This document shows positions 23,635-33,604 of a stretch of 64,000 bases of DNA, one piece after another. A program made the position numbers and the translations under genes. Origin of the DNA: DASYKT01 sp035995185 (GTDB lineage: Bacteria; Acidobacteriota; Blastocatellia; Pyrinomonadales; Pyrinomonadaceae); NCBI GenBank assembly GCA_035995185.1, contig DASYKT010000027.1, positions 212,953 to 276,952 of the forward strand. Direction: 5' to 3'. The notes under the pieces were generated by a model. That model saw only the letters and a list, made by a program, of their open reading frames with translations. It was not told the DNA's origin and made no database searches. Every line of letters begins with the position of its first letter. Position 1 is the stretch's first letter.

Positions 23635-26600
23635 ATGGCGACTCAAGATAGTCAAAAGAATTTTGCTCTCTTGCGTGAAAGAATTTTAGACCAGCAAGGA
23701 AAAGAATACTGGCGCAGCCTGGAAGAATTTGTCGACGCGCCCGAATTCGAAGAATTCGTTAACCGGGAATTCCCCCAGCACTCGGAAGAATGGAGCGATC
23801 CGGTCAGCCGCCGCAGTTTTATCAAGCTGATGGGCGCCTCGCTGGCTTTGGCCGGCGTCAGCGGCTGCGTCATTCAACCGCCCGAAAAAGCGATTCCTTA
23901 CGTTACCCAACCCGAAGAATACACACCCGGAAAACCCGATTTTTATGCCACGGCGATGACGCTGGGCGGTATCGCTACCGGCCTGCTGGTCAGAAGCAAT
24001 GATTTTCGTCCGACCAAGATCGAAGGAAATCCGCAGCACCCCGGCAGCCTCGGCGGAACGGATACGCTTGCGCAGGCCGCGATCCTGGGAATGTACGACC
24101 CGGACCGCTCGCAGGAAATAACCTACCGCGGCAGCGCGCAAAGCTGGGAAGCTTTTGTCAAAGCATTCCGCGCGGAGCTCGATAAAGAACGCGGAACGAA
24201 CGGTGCGGGAATTCGTTTTCTGACCGAAACCGTCACGTCGCCGACGCTCATCAATCAGTTCAAGCAAATACTTACTGAACTCCCCGGCGCCAAGTGGCAT
24301 CAATACGAGCCTATCAACAATGACAGCGCGATGGCCGGCGCAAAAATGGCGCTCGGCGCGCCCGCGAATACCGTTTATAAATTCGATCTGGCGGAAAGAG
24401 TTCTTTCGCTCGACGCCGATTTTATGAGCGGATTTAATGTTCGCTACATCAAGGATTATTCCGCGCAGCGCCGCACCTCGGAAGAGAAAAAAGAAATGAA
24501 CCGCCTGTATGCGGTGGGCACGACTCCGAGCATCACGATGGCAAAATCCGACCATCATCTTTCGCTCAAACCGAGCCTGATGGAAGGTTTTGTCAAAGCG
24601 GTTGCCAAGGCATTGGGCGTGGCGGGAGCAGCGTCAGACTATACAGATAACGCCAAATGGATCGAGACGATGGCCAAAGACCTGCTCGAACATAAAGGCA
24701 AGTCGATCGTGATCGCGGGCGACCAGCAATCGCCGGCCGTACACGCGCTGGCCCATGCGATGAACGGCGCGCTCGGCAACGTCGGTCAGACCGTAACGTA
24801 CACCGATCCGCTGCACGCCAATCCTGAGGTGCTGCAGATGGACGGCCTGCGTGAGCTTGTCAGGGATATCGATGCGGGCGCGGTCAAAATGCTGGTCATC
24901 TTTGGCGGCAACCCGATGTATAACACCCCGGCCGACCTGAAACTGACCGAAGAGAGAATAAAGAAGGTAGACCTTCGCATCCAGCTTAGCCAGTATAAAG
25001 ACGAAACAACGGACCTCTGCCACTGGCATATTTGCGAAAAACATTTTCTGGAAATGTGGAGCGACACGCGCGCTTATGACGGCACGGTGACCTTTGTCCA
25101 GCCGCTGATCGAACCGCTGTATGGCGGAAAGAGCACGCACGAGATGATCCAGCTTTTCGCTAAAGAAAAATTCGATGAGAAAGACGCCGACATTTTAAAG
25201 ACCGCCTGGAGCACGGCCGGTTCGCCGATCGCCGGTGCGGATTTTGAAAAATCATGGCGCCGCGCGATCCATGACGGGTTTTTGCCCAACACGGCGCTGC
25301 CGGCAAAAACGATGGCGGCGAAAACCGATTTTCTCAGCCAGCCCGCAGCCCCATCTTCCGGCGGCGGCGAAGTTGAATTTGTGATCCTGCCCGACCCGGG
25401 TATTTATGACGGGCGCTATGCCAATAACGGCTGGCTGCAGGAACTGCCCAACCCGCTTAACAAAGTGACTTGGGAAAACGTGGCGCTGGTCAGCCCGAAA
25501 ACGGCCCAGCGTTTGGGTCTCAATCAAAACCGTAAATTTAACCCCGGCACGGGTGCCGAAGAGGGAACTACCTTTATCGATTCTACCGGCGGTAATCTTT
25601 TTTCGGACGCGATGGACGTGACCGTCGGCGGCGAAAAGATCGGCGCTCCGGTGCCGGCCTGGATCATGCCGGGCCAGCCTGACGATGTCGTAACGATCTA
25701 TCTCGGTTACGGGCGTTCGCGAGCGGGGAAAGTCGGCAACTCCATTGGCTACAATGTTTATGACGTTCGCAAGTCGGACGCAATGTGGTTTTCATCGGGC
25801 GCTGTCCGAAGGACGGGAAACCAGGTAAGAGTTTCTTCGACCCAGACGCACTTTAATATGGAAGGCCGCGACATCCTGCGCGTTTTCGATTTTGAAACGT
25901 TTGAGAAGAACCCGGCCATAGGCCACCAGCACGACGAATACGACAAATCGATGTACCCGCGCTATGAATACAAAGATCACAAGTGGGGAATGACCATCGA
26001 CCTGAATTCCTGCGTCGGCTGCAACGCCTGCGTGGTCGCCTGCCAATCGGAAAACAACATTCCGGTCGTGGGCAAAGAGCAGGTCGGGCGCAGCCGTGAA
26101 ATGCATTGGATCCGCATCGATACTTATTTCGGCGGGCGCGATGCCAACGATCCGGAAGGCCCGCACTTCATGCCGATCCTTTGCCAGCAGTGCGAACAGG
26201 CGCCGTGCGAACCGGTTTGCCCGGTCCATGCCACTGTCCACAGCGCCGAAGGGTTGAACGACATGGTCTACAACCGCTGCGTCGGAACGCGTTATTGCTC
26301 GAACAACTGCCCGTACAAAGTTCGCCGTTTTAATTTCCTTTTATTCCAGGACTGGTACACGCCGCAATACAAATTGATGCGCAATCCGGAAGTTACCGTC
26401 CGCGGCCGCGGTGTGATGGAAAAATGCACCTACTGTACGCAGAGAATTTCCGCCGCGCGTATCGAATCTGAGAAGAAGCAGATCCGGATCAAGGACGGCG
26501 ATATCGTCACGGCCTGTCAGGCGGCCTGCCCGGCGGACGCGATTGTTTTCGGCGATATCAACGATGAAACCAGCCAGGTGGCGAAACTCAAAAAAGGTCA

Positions 26601-26766
26601 TCGCAATTACAACGTGCTTAACGAATTGAACACGCAGCCGCGCACCACTTACCTGGCCTCGCTGAAAAACCAGAATCACGAGATGCCGGACTACCGCGCG
26701 ATGACGGTGCCGGCCGCTGAAACAGTAGGCGGGACGCAGAAAGAACCGGCGGGAGAGAGCCACTAA
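23635..26766 (+). CDS. actB: Alternative Complex III molybdopterin-like/Fe-S fusion subunit ActB
   Basis: A 1043-residue periplasmic-side subunit of ACIII. After a cytoplasmic-looking N-terminus comes a Tat-type signal with lipobox (RRSFIKLMGASLALAGVSGC). The large molybdopterin-oxidoreductase-like domain, which in this complex holds no molybdenum cofactor, spans to about residue 770. A ferredoxin-like domain follows with four cysteine clusters: CVGCNACVVAC, CQQCEQAPCEPVC, CVGTRYCSNNC and CTYC...CQAAC, fitting three [4Fe-4S] and one [3Fe-4S] cluster as known for ActB. It is translated between actA and actC. Confidence 0.94.
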   Translation: MATQDSQKNFALLRERILDQQGKEYWRSLEEFVDAPEFEEFVNREFPQHSEEWSDPVSRRSFIKLMGASLALAGVSGCVIQPPEKAIPYVTQPEEYTPGKPDFYATAMTLGGIATGLLVRSNDFRPTKIEGNPQHPGSLGGTDTLAQAAILGMYDPDRSQEITYRGSAQSWEAFVKAFRAELDKERGTNGAGIRFLTETVTSPTLINQFKQILTELPGAKWHQYEPINNDSAMAGAKMALGAPANTVYKFDLAERVLSLDADFMSGFNVRYIKDYSAQRRTSEEKKEMNRLYAVGTTPSITMAKSDHHLSLKPSLMEGFVKAVAKALGVAGAASDYTDNAKWIETMAKDLLEHKGKSIVIAGDQQSPAVHALAHAMNGALGNVGQTVTYTDPLHANPEVLQMDGLRELVRDIDAGAVKMLVIFGGNPMYNTPADLKLTEERIKKVDLRIQLSQYKDETTDLCHWHICEKHFLEMWSDTRAYDGTVTFVQPLIEPLYGGKSTHEMIQLFAKEKFDEKDADILKTAWSTAGSPIAGADFEKSWRRAIHDGFLPNTALPAKTMAAKTDFLSQPAAPSSGGGEVEFVILPDPGIYDGRYANNGWLQELPNPLNKVTWENVALVSPKTAQRLGLNQNRKFNPGTGAEEGTTFIDSTGGNLFSDAMDVTVGGEKIGAPVPAWIMPGQPDDVVTIYLGYGRSRAGKVGNSIGYNVYDVRKSDAMWFSSGAVRRTGNQVRVSSTQTHFNMEGRDILRVFDFETFEKNPAIGHQHDEYDKSMYPRYEYKDHKWGMTIDLNSCVGCNACVVACQSENNIPVVGKEQVGRSREMHWIRIDTYFGGRDANDPEGPHFMPILCQQCEQAPCEPVCPVHATVHSAEGLNDMVYNRCVGTRYCSNNCPYKVRRFNFLLFQDWYTPQYKLMRNPEVTVRGRGVMEKCTYCTQRISAARIESEKKQIRIKDGDIVTACQAACPADAIVFGDINDETSQVAKLKKGHRNYNVLNELNTQPRTTYLASLKNQNHEMPDYRAMTVPAAETVGGTQKEPAGESH

Positions 26767-26783
26767 AATTTTCAGGATAAACT

Positions 26784-28223
26784 ATGCAGGACGCACAGGA
26801 AATCAGAGATAAAATTTATCCGCCGATGGTCGAAGGCGACTATACATTTGGCGAGATGTCCGACAGTATCGGGGATTGGGCGTTAAGTAAGAAGAAAAAA
26901 TTCCCGATCGCCTGGTATATCGGTTTTGCGATCTCGTTCATGGTGATGCAGCTTTTGCTGGTCACGGTCACCTACCTGGTAACGACCGGTATCGGTATCT
27001 GGGGAAACAACCAGCCGGTCGGCTGGGCGTTCGACATCATCAATTTCGTCTGGTGGATCGGCATCGGCCACGCCGGAACGCTGATCTCCGCCATCCTGCT
27101 TTTGCTCAATCAAAAATGGCGCACGTCCATTAACCGCTTTGCCGAGGCCATGACGCTTTTCGCGGTGGCTTGCGCGGGCATGTTTCCACTCTTGCATACG
27201 GGCCGCCCGTGGGTCGCTTACTGGCTGCTGCCTTACCCGAACGTGATGGGTATGTGGCCGCAATTCCGCAGCCCGCTGATGTGGGACGTCTTCGCGGTCT
27301 CGACGTATTTGACCGTCTCGCTTTTGTTCTGGTATATCGGATTGATACCCGATCTGGCTACCTTACGCGACCGCGCCAAGAACAGATTTTTCAAGGCCGT
27401 GTACGGGATCCTGTGTTGGGGCTGGCGCGGTTCGGCGCGGCACTGGCATAGGTATGAGATGGCTTATCTCATTCTGGCCGGGCTTTCGACGCCGCTGGTT
27501 TTGTCCGTCCACTCGATCGTCAGTTTAGACTTCTCGGTGTCGCAGGTTCCGGGCTGGCACGCCACCATTTTCCCGCCTTATTTCGTGGCGGGCGCGATCT
27601 TTGCAGGATTCGCCATGGTGCTGATCTTATGTATCCCGCTGCGCCACTGGTTCAACATGAAAGATTTCATTACCCATACCCACCTGATCTACATGGGCAA
27701 GGTAATGCTGGCGACAGGGCTGATCGTCGTCTATGGCTATGGAATGGAAGCTTTCTTCGGGTGGTACAGCGGATCGGAGTCCGAATGGTTCATGATCACG
27801 AACCGCATCTGGAACGGGCCCTACTGGCTGTTTTACTGGATGCTGATCTTTTGTAACTTCCTGAGCATTCAGTTCCTCTGGATGAAGCGTTTCCGTGAGA
27901 GCGAGTTTTGGCTTTTTGTCATCTCGGTCATCGTCAGTTTTGGTATGTGGCTGGAACGTTTCGTTATCATCGTGACCAGTTTGAACCGCGATTTTCTGCC
28001 GTCATCCTGGGCGATGTATTCGCCGACGATCTGGGACCTTTCGATGTTTACCGGAACGGTAGGGTTTTTCTTTACGCTGATATTTTTGTTCGTCCGGTTC
28101 TTGCCGGCGATCTCGATCTTCGAAATGCGCACCATGCTGCCGCAGGCCGAAGTGGCGCATGACGGGCATCATCATCCGCCCGATATCGACGACCTGCCGG
28201 AAGGCGCGGAAGAACCGGCTTAG
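26784..28223 (+). CDS. actC: Alternative Complex III quinol-binding membrane subunit ActC
   Basis: A 479-residue NrfD/PsrC-like membrane protein with about ten membrane helices. Visible family segments include WWIGIGHAGTLISAILLLLNQKW, HTGRPWVAYWLLPYPN and YFVAGAIFAGFAMVLIL. ActC forms the membrane quinol site beneath ActB. It ends with an acidic His-rich tail (DGHHHPPDIDDLPEGAEEP). The next act gene is separated by a glycosyltransferase-like gene. Confidence 0.93.
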   Translation: MQDAQEIRDKIYPPMVEGDYTFGEMSDSIGDWALSKKKKFPIAWYIGFAISFMVMQLLLVTVTYLVTTGIGIWGNNQPVGWAFDIINFVWWIGIGHAGTLISAILLLLNQKWRTSINRFAEAMTLFAVACAGMFPLLHTGRPWVAYWLLPYPNVMGMWPQFRSPLMWDVFAVSTYLTVSLLFWYIGLIPDLATLRDRAKNRFFKAVYGILCWGWRGSARHWHRYEMAYLILAGLSTPLVLSVHSIVSLDFSVSQVPGWHATIFPPYFVAGAIFAGFAMVLILCIPLRHWFNMKDFITHTHLIYMGKVMLATGLIVVYGYGMEAFFGWYSGSESEWFMITNRIWNGPYWLFYWMLIFCNFLSIQFLWMKRFRESEFWLFVISVIVSFGMWLERFVIIVTSLNRDFLPSSWAMYSPTIWDLSMFTGTVGFFFTLIFLFVRFLPAISIFEMRTMLPQAEVAHDGHHHPPDIDDLPEGAEEPA

Positions 28224-28261
28224 TTTTTTTGTGAAGCGATAATGATTGGCAGTTATTGACA

Positions 28262-29593
28262 GTGGCTAAATTGGAAAGAAAACATATCCTGCAAATTCTC
28301 CTGGTCGTTCTGGCGATCCTCTTAGCCGTGGGCGCGGTGGTCGCGACCGGAGTAAATAACATCGATTTTGTCGACAGCGACGACTACCTGGCGGCGGCAA
28401 AAATGATGGTGGAACAGGGAAGCTATCCCACGGTGGGGATAAAATTGCCGTTTTTCCGCGCACCCGGATATCCGATGTTCATTGCGCTGATCTGGATGGT
28501 CTTTCCGGGTAGCATTATCGCCATCAAAGCGGTCCAGGTCATCTTGCACGGAATTACCTGCTGGCTGGTTTTTCGCATCGCGTTCACGATAACCAAAAAT
28601 GAGTTCCTTTCATTTTTGGGTGGGCTTATTTTCGCGATCAACCCGCTGCTGCTCTACAACACGGCCGGCATACAAACCGAGGGCCCGCACACATTTTTAA
28701 TGACCTGGCTGCTGTTTATCCTGGTGCGTTCGATAATGTCGGACGAGGTCAGGATAAAAGATGCGTTGCTGTCGGGCGTCCTGCTGGGACTGGGCTGTTT
28801 GATCAAACCTTCGGCGATCGGTATAGGAGCGGTCCTGGTAGCGGCGTTTTTCCTGCTTCAGTACCGGAAGAAGGGAATTTTCGCGGCGACCGCGGCCATT
28901 CCCATTGCGATGATACTGATGATACTGCCGTGGTCTTTTTACAATTTGCAGACCAAAGGCGAGTTTATGCTGATCAATGATTCCGCCGGCTTCGCTTTAT
29001 GGCTGGGAAATCATCCTGATTGGATCCCGATTTTTGAAGGCCGCTTCGCCACAGCGGAAGAAGCCGCCGCCCATGAAGAAGGCATCGTCACCAAGCGCAA
29101 GGAGCAGATAGCGGAGTGGGAAGCCACCGTCGGCTATTCAAGCCTGACCTATACGCAGAGAGATAAACTCTGGCGGCAAAAAGCCATTGAGATGATGATG
29201 GCCGATCCGGGCGCGACACTGAAATTATTTGCGCTCAAGCTTTACCTTTTCTGGAAGCCTTTTACCAACCCGTTTTCCTTCTCGTTAGGAAAGACCATCT
29301 TGTCGGGGTTGGCGACCGTTCCCATTTATCTTTTCGGTATTCTGGGAATATTCAATGTGAGAAAGACCGAAAAAGGCAAGAAAGTAGTTTGGCTGTTTTT
29401 AATGCTGGCGGCAGGCGCATCGCTTTTGCACATGCTGATAATCAGCACCGTCAGGTACCGGCTTCCTTATATCGATCCGTTCCTGATCGTTTTTGCCGGG
29501 ATCGGATTTGGCGGTTTGTTATTAAGGTTTGCGTCAAAGATAAAATTCGCCGGATTTTTAAATAACGATACTAATCTGGCGGCGGGAGTGTGA
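28262..29593 (+). CDS. GT39/ArnT-like membrane glycosyltransferase
   Basis: A 443-residue polytopic membrane protein resembling lipid-linked sugar transferases of the GT-C fold (ArnT/PMT, GT39). It has the first-loop acidic motif NNIDFVDSDDYLAAAK after the initial helix, FFRAPGYPMFIALIW, and about ten membrane segments. These enzymes move sugars from a polyprenyl carrier onto lipids or proteins outside the membrane; donor and acceptor are unknown. It interrupts the usual actC-actD order in the same direction. The start is uncertain: GTG 28262 is preferred to TTG 28256. No haem or quinone motif is seen. Confidence 0.8.
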   Translation: MAKLERKHILQILLVVLAILLAVGAVVATGVNNIDFVDSDDYLAAAKMMVEQGSYPTVGIKLPFFRAPGYPMFIALIWMVFPGSIIAIKAVQVILHGITCWLVFRIAFTITKNEFLSFLGGLIFAINPLLLYNTAGIQTEGPHTFLMTWLLFILVRSIMSDEVRIKDALLSGVLLGLGCLIKPSAIGIGAVLVAAFFLLQYRKKGIFAATAAIPIAMILMILPWSFYNLQTKGEFMLINDSAGFALWLGNHPDWIPIFEGRFATAEEAAAHEEGIVTKRKEQIAEWEATVGYSSLTYTQRDKLWRQKAIEMMMADPGATLKLFALKLYLFWKPFTNPFSFSLGKTILSGLATVPIYLFGILGIFNVRKTEKGKKVVWLFLMLAAGASLLHMLIISTVRYRLPYIDPFLIVFAGIGFGGLLLRFASKIKFAGFLNNDTNLAAGV

Positions 29594-29660
29594 GGCTTTG
29601 TTTTAATAAAGCCTGGTTTGAAACAGAAATAAGTTTTTCAGGGAATTTGTCACCTGTAGA

Positions 29661-30200
29661 ATGGTTATGAAGGAAAATCTTTACGGATTATTGGCAGAGT
29701 TCAATACCCCGACGGAATTGGTCGAGGCGGCGAGAAAAACGCGCGAAGCCGGCTATACCAGAACCGACGCATTTTCGCCCTTCCCGATCCACGAGATGGA
29801 TGAGGCGCTGGGTATTAAACGTTCAATTTTGTCGTTCCTGATATTTGGCGGCGGATTGTTGGGGTTATTGGGCGGCCTGGGAATGCAGGTTTATCTGATG
29901 GGTGTGGAATACCCGCTGAATGTCGGCGGGCGCCCTTATCTGAGCTGGCCGTCATTTATCCCGATCACGTTCGAGTGCACGATCCTGCTTGCTTCGGCAA
30001 CGGCGGTTTTCGGAATGCTGTTCCTTAACGGCTTGCCGCAGCCGTATCATCCGGTCTTTAACGTGCCGCGTTTTGCCCTTGCTTCGAGAGAGAAATTTTT
30101 CCTGGTGATCGAGACCACCGATCCGAATTTTAAGTACGAAGAAACTTCAGAATTTATGCAGGGCTTACATCCACAGGAGGTTTATGACGTCGATGAATAA
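29661..30200 (+). CDS. actD: Alternative Complex III membrane subunit ActD (DUF3341)
   Basis: A 179-residue protein with the DUF3341 layout: a soluble N-terminus (YGLLAEFNTPTELVEAARKTREAGY), two membrane helices (ILSFLIFGGGLLGLLGGLGMQVYL and PITFECTILLASATAVFGMLFLNGLP) and the motif LPQPYHPVFNVPRFA. ActD is a structural subunit of ACIII. A second ATG at 29667 is an alternative start. It overlaps actE by 17 bases. Confidence 0.92.
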   Translation: MVMKENLYGLLAEFNTPTELVEAARKTREAGYTRTDAFSPFPIHEMDEALGIKRSILSFLIFGGGLLGLLGGLGMQVYLMGVEYPLNVGGRPYLSWPSFIPITFECTILLASATAVFGMLFLNGLPQPYHPVFNVPRFALASREKFFLVIETTDPNFKYEETSEFMQGLHPQEVYDVDE

Positions 30201-30936
30201 ATTCTCCACATCGCGGGTTTTAGCCTGCCTGCTGCTTGCCGCTTACTGCCTCCTGGCACTGGGCTGCCGCTACGACATGCAGGACCAGCCGCGCTTAAAG
30301 GCCTATAAGCAGAGCGATTTCTTTTCCAATGGGATGGGTTCGCGCCTGCCGGTTGCCGGCACGGTAGCCAGGGGTTACCTGCGCGAAGACAATGCGCTTT
30401 ACACCGGCAAGAAAGATGTTCTTTCCACCGAAGCGCCGCAGACCATTACCGACGCCGAAGGCAACGTTCGCGTGACGACATTTCCTAACGACATCGATTA
30501 TTTTCCCGTGCCGGTCACCAAGGAGCTTTTAGACCGCGGCGAGGAAAGATTCAAGATCTATTGTTCGGTGTGCCACGGCCCGCTGGGCATGGGCGACGGG
30601 ATGATCGTCCGCCGCGGATTTTCCAAGCCGCCGACCTATCACGATGACCGCCTGCGCAATGCGCCGGTCGGACACTTTTTTGATGTAGCCACCAACGGTT
30701 CGGGCAAGATGAACGGTTATGCGGCGCAGGTCTCCGTAGCCGACCGCTGGGCGATCGTCGCCTATATTCGCGCGCTGCAGATCAGCCAGAATCCGAGTGG
30801 AATGCCTTCTTTACCGATGGCCAACGGAAGCAATACGAACAGCGCGGCGAATTCGGCTAATAGACAGACACCAATGAACGCAAATACAAACAGCGCAGCA
30901 AATGCGAAACCGAATGCAAACGGAGGTAACCATTAA
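30184..30936 (+). CDS. actE: Alternative Complex III monohaem cytochrome subunit ActE
   Basis: A 250-residue lipoprotein-like cytochrome c. Signal sequence and lipobox AYCLLALGC; single haem site CSVCH near residue 122 within YCSVCHGPLGMGDGM; a Met ligand is likely in GKMNGYAAQV. It carries electrons from ActA toward the oxidase. The last 40 residues are Asn/Ala/Ser-rich (low complexity) and appear disordered, a feature shared with the tail of CoxB. It abuts actF. Confidence 0.92.
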   Translation: MTSMNKFSTSRVLACLLLAAYCLLALGCRYDMQDQPRLKAYKQSDFFSNGMGSRLPVAGTVARGYLREDNALYTGKKDVLSTEAPQTITDAEGNVRVTTFPNDIDYFPVPVTKELLDRGEERFKIYCSVCHGPLGMGDGMIVRRGFSKPPTYHDDRLRNAPVGHFFDVATNGSGKMNGYAAQVSVADRWAIVAYIRALQISQNPSGMPSLPMANGSNTNSAANSANRQTPMNANTNSAANAKPNANGGNH

Positions 30937-32133
30937 GTGAAACATGATTTTTCACCTCCGGCGGCAGAGCTAAGCCGCTTTCAAATGCTTTCGCTTGGCG
31001 TGGGCGTGATCGGTACCATTCTGCTGCTGATCGGCGCGATGTTCAATCCTGAACAGGGCCTGCGTTCCTATCTGATCGGTTTTATATTTTGGGGCGGCAT
31101 GGGCATCGGCTCGCTGGGGCTGCTGCTTTTGCAGCATGTCACGGGCGGCGCCTGGGGCCTGGTCATTCGCCGGATCGTCGAGGCGGGCTCGCGGACGCTT
31201 TTCCCCTGGGTATTTATTTTATCGCTGCCGCTTTTGATATGGACCTCTATTCTCTACTTTGGCTGGTTTCACGTCGACCCGAGCGATAAAGTGCTGGTTT
31301 GGAAATCGGCCTTCCTTAATCATCCTTTCTTTGTCATCCGCACGGTCATTTATTTTCTGTTATGGGGCTTGATGGCCTATATGCTGAATAAATGGTCGCT
31401 TGAGCACGATAAGACCGGCGATTGGAAATTGCTCAAGAAGATGACCCATTTCAGCGCGCCGATAATAGTGCTTTTCGTGCTGGTAGTGACTTTTGCTTCG
31501 GTCGATTGGGTGATGTCGCTTGACCCGCACTGGTTCTCTACCATCTACGGGCTTTTGTTCCTGATCGGCTGGGGGCTCAGCTGCCTGGCGTTTGTCATCA
31601 CGATCCTGAGCTGGCTGGTGCAGCGCGAACCGATGAAACATGTTCTCGGCCCGCGGCATTTTCACGACATCGGAAAGCTGATGCTGGCGTTCACGATGGT
31701 CTGGGCCTATTTCAACCTGTCGCAGTACCTGATCATCTGGTCGGGCAACCTGCCGGAAGAAACTACCTGGTACCTGACGCGTTCGAGAGGCGGTTGGGGA
31801 GTGGTCGGAGTCATCGTTATCCTGTTCCACTTTGCTTTCCCGTTCGTGATCCTGCTGTCGCGCGATGTCAAGCGGAATTTCCGCTGGATCTCGATGATGG
31901 CGATCTTCATTTTATGTATGCGGGTGATCGATCTTTTCTACCTGATCGGGCCAAACCCGATGAAGAGCATCCCCGGCACCGATTTTCATATCAGCTGGAT
32001 GGATTTTGTCGCGCCGATCGCCGTAGGCGGATTGTGGCTCTGGTGGTTCTTTGGCGAATTAAAACGCCGGCCACTGATGCCGCCCAACGATCCGTTCATT
32101 GAAACCGCCATCGAACACGGAAAGCAGCATTGA
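30937..32133 (+). CDS. actF: Alternative Complex III membrane subunit ActF
   Basis: A 398-residue NrfD-like polytopic subunit, paralogous to ActC and about ten helices long. Segments WGGMGIGSLGLLLLQHVTGG, HPFFVIRTVIYFLLWGLMAY and DWVMSLDPHWFSTIYGLLFL are typical of ActF. It begins with GTG directly after the actE stop, preceded by GGAGGT. It may form a second quinone-linked or proton-conducting half of the complex, though the catalytic quinol site is usually placed in ActC. Confidence 0.92.
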   Translation: MKHDFSPPAAELSRFQMLSLGVGVIGTILLLIGAMFNPEQGLRSYLIGFIFWGGMGIGSLGLLLLQHVTGGAWGLVIRRIVEAGSRTLFPWVFILSLPLLIWTSILYFGWFHVDPSDKVLVWKSAFLNHPFFVIRTVIYFLLWGLMAYMLNKWSLEHDKTGDWKLLKKMTHFSAPIIVLFVLVVTFASVDWVMSLDPHWFSTIYGLLFLIGWGLSCLAFVITILSWLVQREPMKHVLGPRHFHDIGKLMLAFTMVWAYFNLSQYLIIWSGNLPEETTWYLTRSRGGWGVVGVIVILFHFAFPFVILLSRDVKRNFRWISMMAIFILCMRVIDLFYLIGPNPMKSIPGTDFHISWMDFVAPIAVGGLWLWWFFGELKRRPLMPPNDPFIETAIEHGKQH

Positions 32134-32147
32134 TCCCAGAGGAAGTT

Positions 32148-32678
32148 ATGTCGAAACCGAAAAAAGTTGAAATAGATCTGAGCAGGCCTTACGAGGAAAA
32201 TGATATTAAGCTGCGCGGCACTGTCATTTTTTGCGCCGTCACGTTCTTGATGATCCTTTTCTCATTTGTCTCGATGTATTTCGTGAATAAATGGGTAGAG
32301 GCGGGAATGGCGGATTACGATAAGAAAAATGAAAAGCCGATGGCTTTTACCAAGGAAGAAAGGCTTCCGCCGGAACCGCGCCTGCAGCTGGCGCCGGGTT
32401 TTGGCGTCGGCGAAGGCGAGAACAGGATCAATCTCGAACTGTTAAATCCGCACGCGGAATACTGGGAAGTCAGAAAACGCTGGAACCAGCTCGAGAAGGA
32501 AGGCGCGAAAGATCCGCACACCGGCGCGGTGATCGCGATCCCGGTGGCGGAAGCCAAGGCAAAATTATTGGAAAAGGGCGAGAAGCAGCGGCCGGCTGAA
32601 GACGCCCAAAAAGCTATGCAGGACGCAAGTTCGATCTATTCGGGATCGAGTTCCGGCAGAGTGATGACCGGCAGATAA
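32148..32678 (+). CDS. Small single-span membrane protein in the act-cox operon
   Basis: A 176-residue protein with one membrane helix near residues 29-48 (GTVIFCAVTFLMILFSFVSMY) and a charged, Pro-rich exterior or periplasmic region. No haem, copper or enzyme motif is seen. Its place between actF and the SCO gene suggests an accessory subunit of ACIII or of the oxidase, perhaps filling the role of the small ActG-like subunit; this is inference from position only. ATG 32148 has AGAGGAAG upstream and is preferred over the TTG/ATT region at 32130. Confidence 0.7.
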   Translation: MSKPKKVEIDLSRPYEENDIKLRGTVIFCAVTFLMILFSFVSMYFVNKWVEAGMADYDKKNEKPMAFTKEERLPPEPRLQLAPGFGVGEGENRINLELLNPHAEYWEVRKRWNQLEKEGAKDPHTGAVIAIPVAEAKAKLLEKGEKQRPAEDAQKAMQDASSIYSGSSSGRVMTGR

Positions 32679-32687
32679 GAAGGAAAG

Positions 32688-33599
32688 ATGAAAAGAGTTT
32701 CAGCATTTTTGAAACAGGCGGCGCTTATCGCCGCAGTCCTATCGATCTTTGTTTCCGGCGGGGATGCGCAGCGGCTCGAACATTATAATTCACCGCTTTA
32801 TTCGCCGAAGAATTACGATCCCAGCGAGACTTCGGGAAACGGTTTGCCCGACGCTTTGCAGAACATCGGGATCGAACAGAAGCTGAACGAACAGCTTCCT
32901 TTGGAAACCCAGTTAAAGGACGAGAACGGAAACCCCGTAAAACTCGGACAGTTCTTTGGAAATAAAAAACCCGTCATCCTGGCCTTGGTTTATTACGAAT
33001 GCCCGATGCTTTGCAACGAGGTTCTTAACGGGCTGGTCGGCGGCCTGAAAGGAATTTCCTTTAACGCGGGAAAAGAATTCGACGTGGTGGCGATCAGTTT
33101 TGACGCGCGGGAAAACGATAAGGCCGGTTTGGCGCTGAGAAAAAAGGAAAATTATCTCGCGCGCTACGACCGCAAGGATGCGGAAAACGGCTGGCATTTT
33201 TTGACCGGCGATCAGGCCGCGATAGACGCGGTAACAAAAGCCGCCGGGTTTAACTATCGCTGGGATGAAAAGACCGGCCAGTTTGCCCATGCTGCCGGGG
33301 TGATGGTGGTGACGCCGGAAGGAAAGATGGCCCGGTATTTTTACGGGGTCGAGTATGCGCCGAAAGATATCAAGTTCGGCTTGATGGAGGCGTCGCAGGA
33401 AAAGATCGGATCGCCGGTGGATCAGCTGGCCCTTTATTGCTATCACTACGATCCGGCGACCGGGAAATACGGACTTGTAATTTTGAACATCATCAGGCTC
33501 GGCGGGGTGTTCACGATCTTAGGAATGGGAATCATGTTCGTTGTTTTTTGGCAGCGCAACAAACATAGAAAAACAGATTTGAACGAAAATTTATCATAA
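32688..33599 (+). CDS. SCO1/SenC-type copper chaperone
   Basis: SCO proteins deliver copper to the CuA site of cytochrome oxidase subunit II. This 303-residue protein has a signal peptide or N-terminal anchor, a thioredoxin-like domain with the copper-binding Cys105-x3-Cys109 (ECPMLC) and a likely third ligand His201 (FAHAAGVMVV). A C-terminal membrane helix (IIRLGGVFTILGMGIMFVVFW) is an addition seen in some SCO proteins of oxidase operons. It immediately precedes coxB, whose product it should load. Confidence 0.92.
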   Translation: MKRVSAFLKQAALIAAVLSIFVSGGDAQRLEHYNSPLYSPKNYDPSETSGNGLPDALQNIGIEQKLNEQLPLETQLKDENGNPVKLGQFFGNKKPVILALVYYECPMLCNEVLNGLVGGLKGISFNAGKEFDVVAISFDARENDKAGLALRKKENYLARYDRKDAENGWHFLTGDQAAIDAVTKAAGFNYRWDEKTGQFAHAAGVMVVTPEGKMARYFYGVEYAPKDIKFGLMEASQEKIGSPVDQLALYCYHYDPATGKYGLVILNIIRLGGVFTILGMGIMFVVFWQRNKHRKTDLNENLS

Positions 33600-33604
33600 T
33601 TGTT